Assembly (NCBI GenBank): GCA_023299945.1
Contig: JALZVZ010000106.1
Location: 1-6,111, forward strand
Source of the DNA: Altererythrobacter sp.
GTDB taxonomy: Bacteria > Pseudomonadota > Alphaproteobacteria > Sphingomonadales > Sphingomonadaceae
Length of the DNA: 6,111 nt
Direction of reading: 5' to 3'
Positions within the stretch are counted from its first letter, which is position 1. Every line of letters starts with the position of its first letter. The notes under the pieces were generated by a model. The model was given only the letters and a program-made list of their open reading frames with translations. It ran no database searches and had not been told where the DNA came from. The position numbers and the translations under genes are program-made. Shown one piece after another: positions 5,907 through 6,111 of the stretch.

Positions 5907-6111
5907 CGCATCCGGTTTAGAAGGCCTTGGCCGACGCAGTATCTTGCGCGGCGCGGCTGGCATTGCATCTGCAACGTTGGCATCGGGCTGTGTTACCACG
6001 ACGGCAATCCAGCCGCGCGATTTCGTTCTGATCCGCGGTACATGGCGAAGGCTGACCCAGACTGGTAATCAGTTAAACTTGCCACCGGCCATGACGCCAT
6101 GATCACCGCGC
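5893..6111 (+). pseudogene. Tat-signal lipoprotein, alpha/beta-hydrolase-like, apparently frameshifted and cut by the right edge
   Basis: The frame opens at ATG 5893 (or 5896), overlapping the end of the VOC gene by 14 nt, and closes at TGA 6100-6102 after 69 codons. Residues 13-19 are GRRSILR, a twin-arginine motif, followed by a hydrophobic stretch and a lipobox-like ASGC (Cys33). DFVLIRGTW (residues 43-51) then resembles the first strand and oxyanion turn of alpha/beta hydrolases (usually VLVHGxW), with Arg in place of His. After NQLN the continuing similarity (LATGHDAMIT, which fits the LxxxGHxV segment of the fold) lies in a different frame, from about base 6078 on. A 1-nt deletion or 2-nt insertion near 6078-6081 would explain this, and the short, altered GTWRRLTQTG stretch suggests more damage. 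It would be the third gene of the receptor operon. A sequencing error, or an unrelated short Tat lipoprotein, remains possible. Confidence 0.45.

Overview
The window looks like the chromosome of an alphaproteobacterium, most likely Sphingomonadales (Erythrobacter/Altererythrobacter-like). The grounds are moderate-to-high GC, a TonB-dependent receptor with the GFKSGGWN-type barrel motif common in sphingomonads, GGGAGAG-type leaders, and a receptor gene surrounded by catabolic CoA-ester genes. This assignment rests on family resemblance only; there is no rRNA or tRNA in the window.

Layout. Positions 1-1155 hold a minus-strand operon of two cytoplasmic CoA-ester genes. A CitE-like lyase (328-1155) comes first. 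It is followed, with an 8-nt overlap, by a MaoC-type hydratase that runs off the left edge. Positions 1156-1504 form a gene-free stretch with three operator-like palindromes, the lyase promoter region, and a tiny open frame that may be the relic of a lost exported-protein gene. Positions 1505-2188 (minus) encode a six-helix inner-membrane protein of unknown function. Positions 2189-2337 are a divergent control region with the best operator copy. Positions 2338-4875 (plus) encode an 845-residue TonB-dependent outer-membrane receptor. It overlaps by one base (TGATG) a signal-peptide-bearing tandem-VOC protein (4875-5906). That gene overlaps the start of a Tat-signal lipoprotein reading frame that resembles an alpha/beta hydrolase but appears frameshifted (from 5893 to the right edge).

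How they may work together. The main finding is a 16-bp palindrome, ATTTGTCCGGACAAAT. It occurs perfectly in front of both the lyase/hydratase operon and the receptor operon, with two degenerate copies in the gap between the first operon and the membrane-protein gene. This ties an outer-membrane uptake gene, exported periplasmic proteins and a cytoplasmic MaoC/CitE pair into one predicted local regulon. A reasonable hypothesis is uptake, periplasmic handling and CoA-dependent hydration and cleavage of a specific organic substrate. MaoC/CitE pairs are known from itaconate-type (C5-dicarboxylate) and related branched hydroxyacyl-CoA degradation. The regulator, CoA-activating enzyme and substrate are not in the window and remain unknown.
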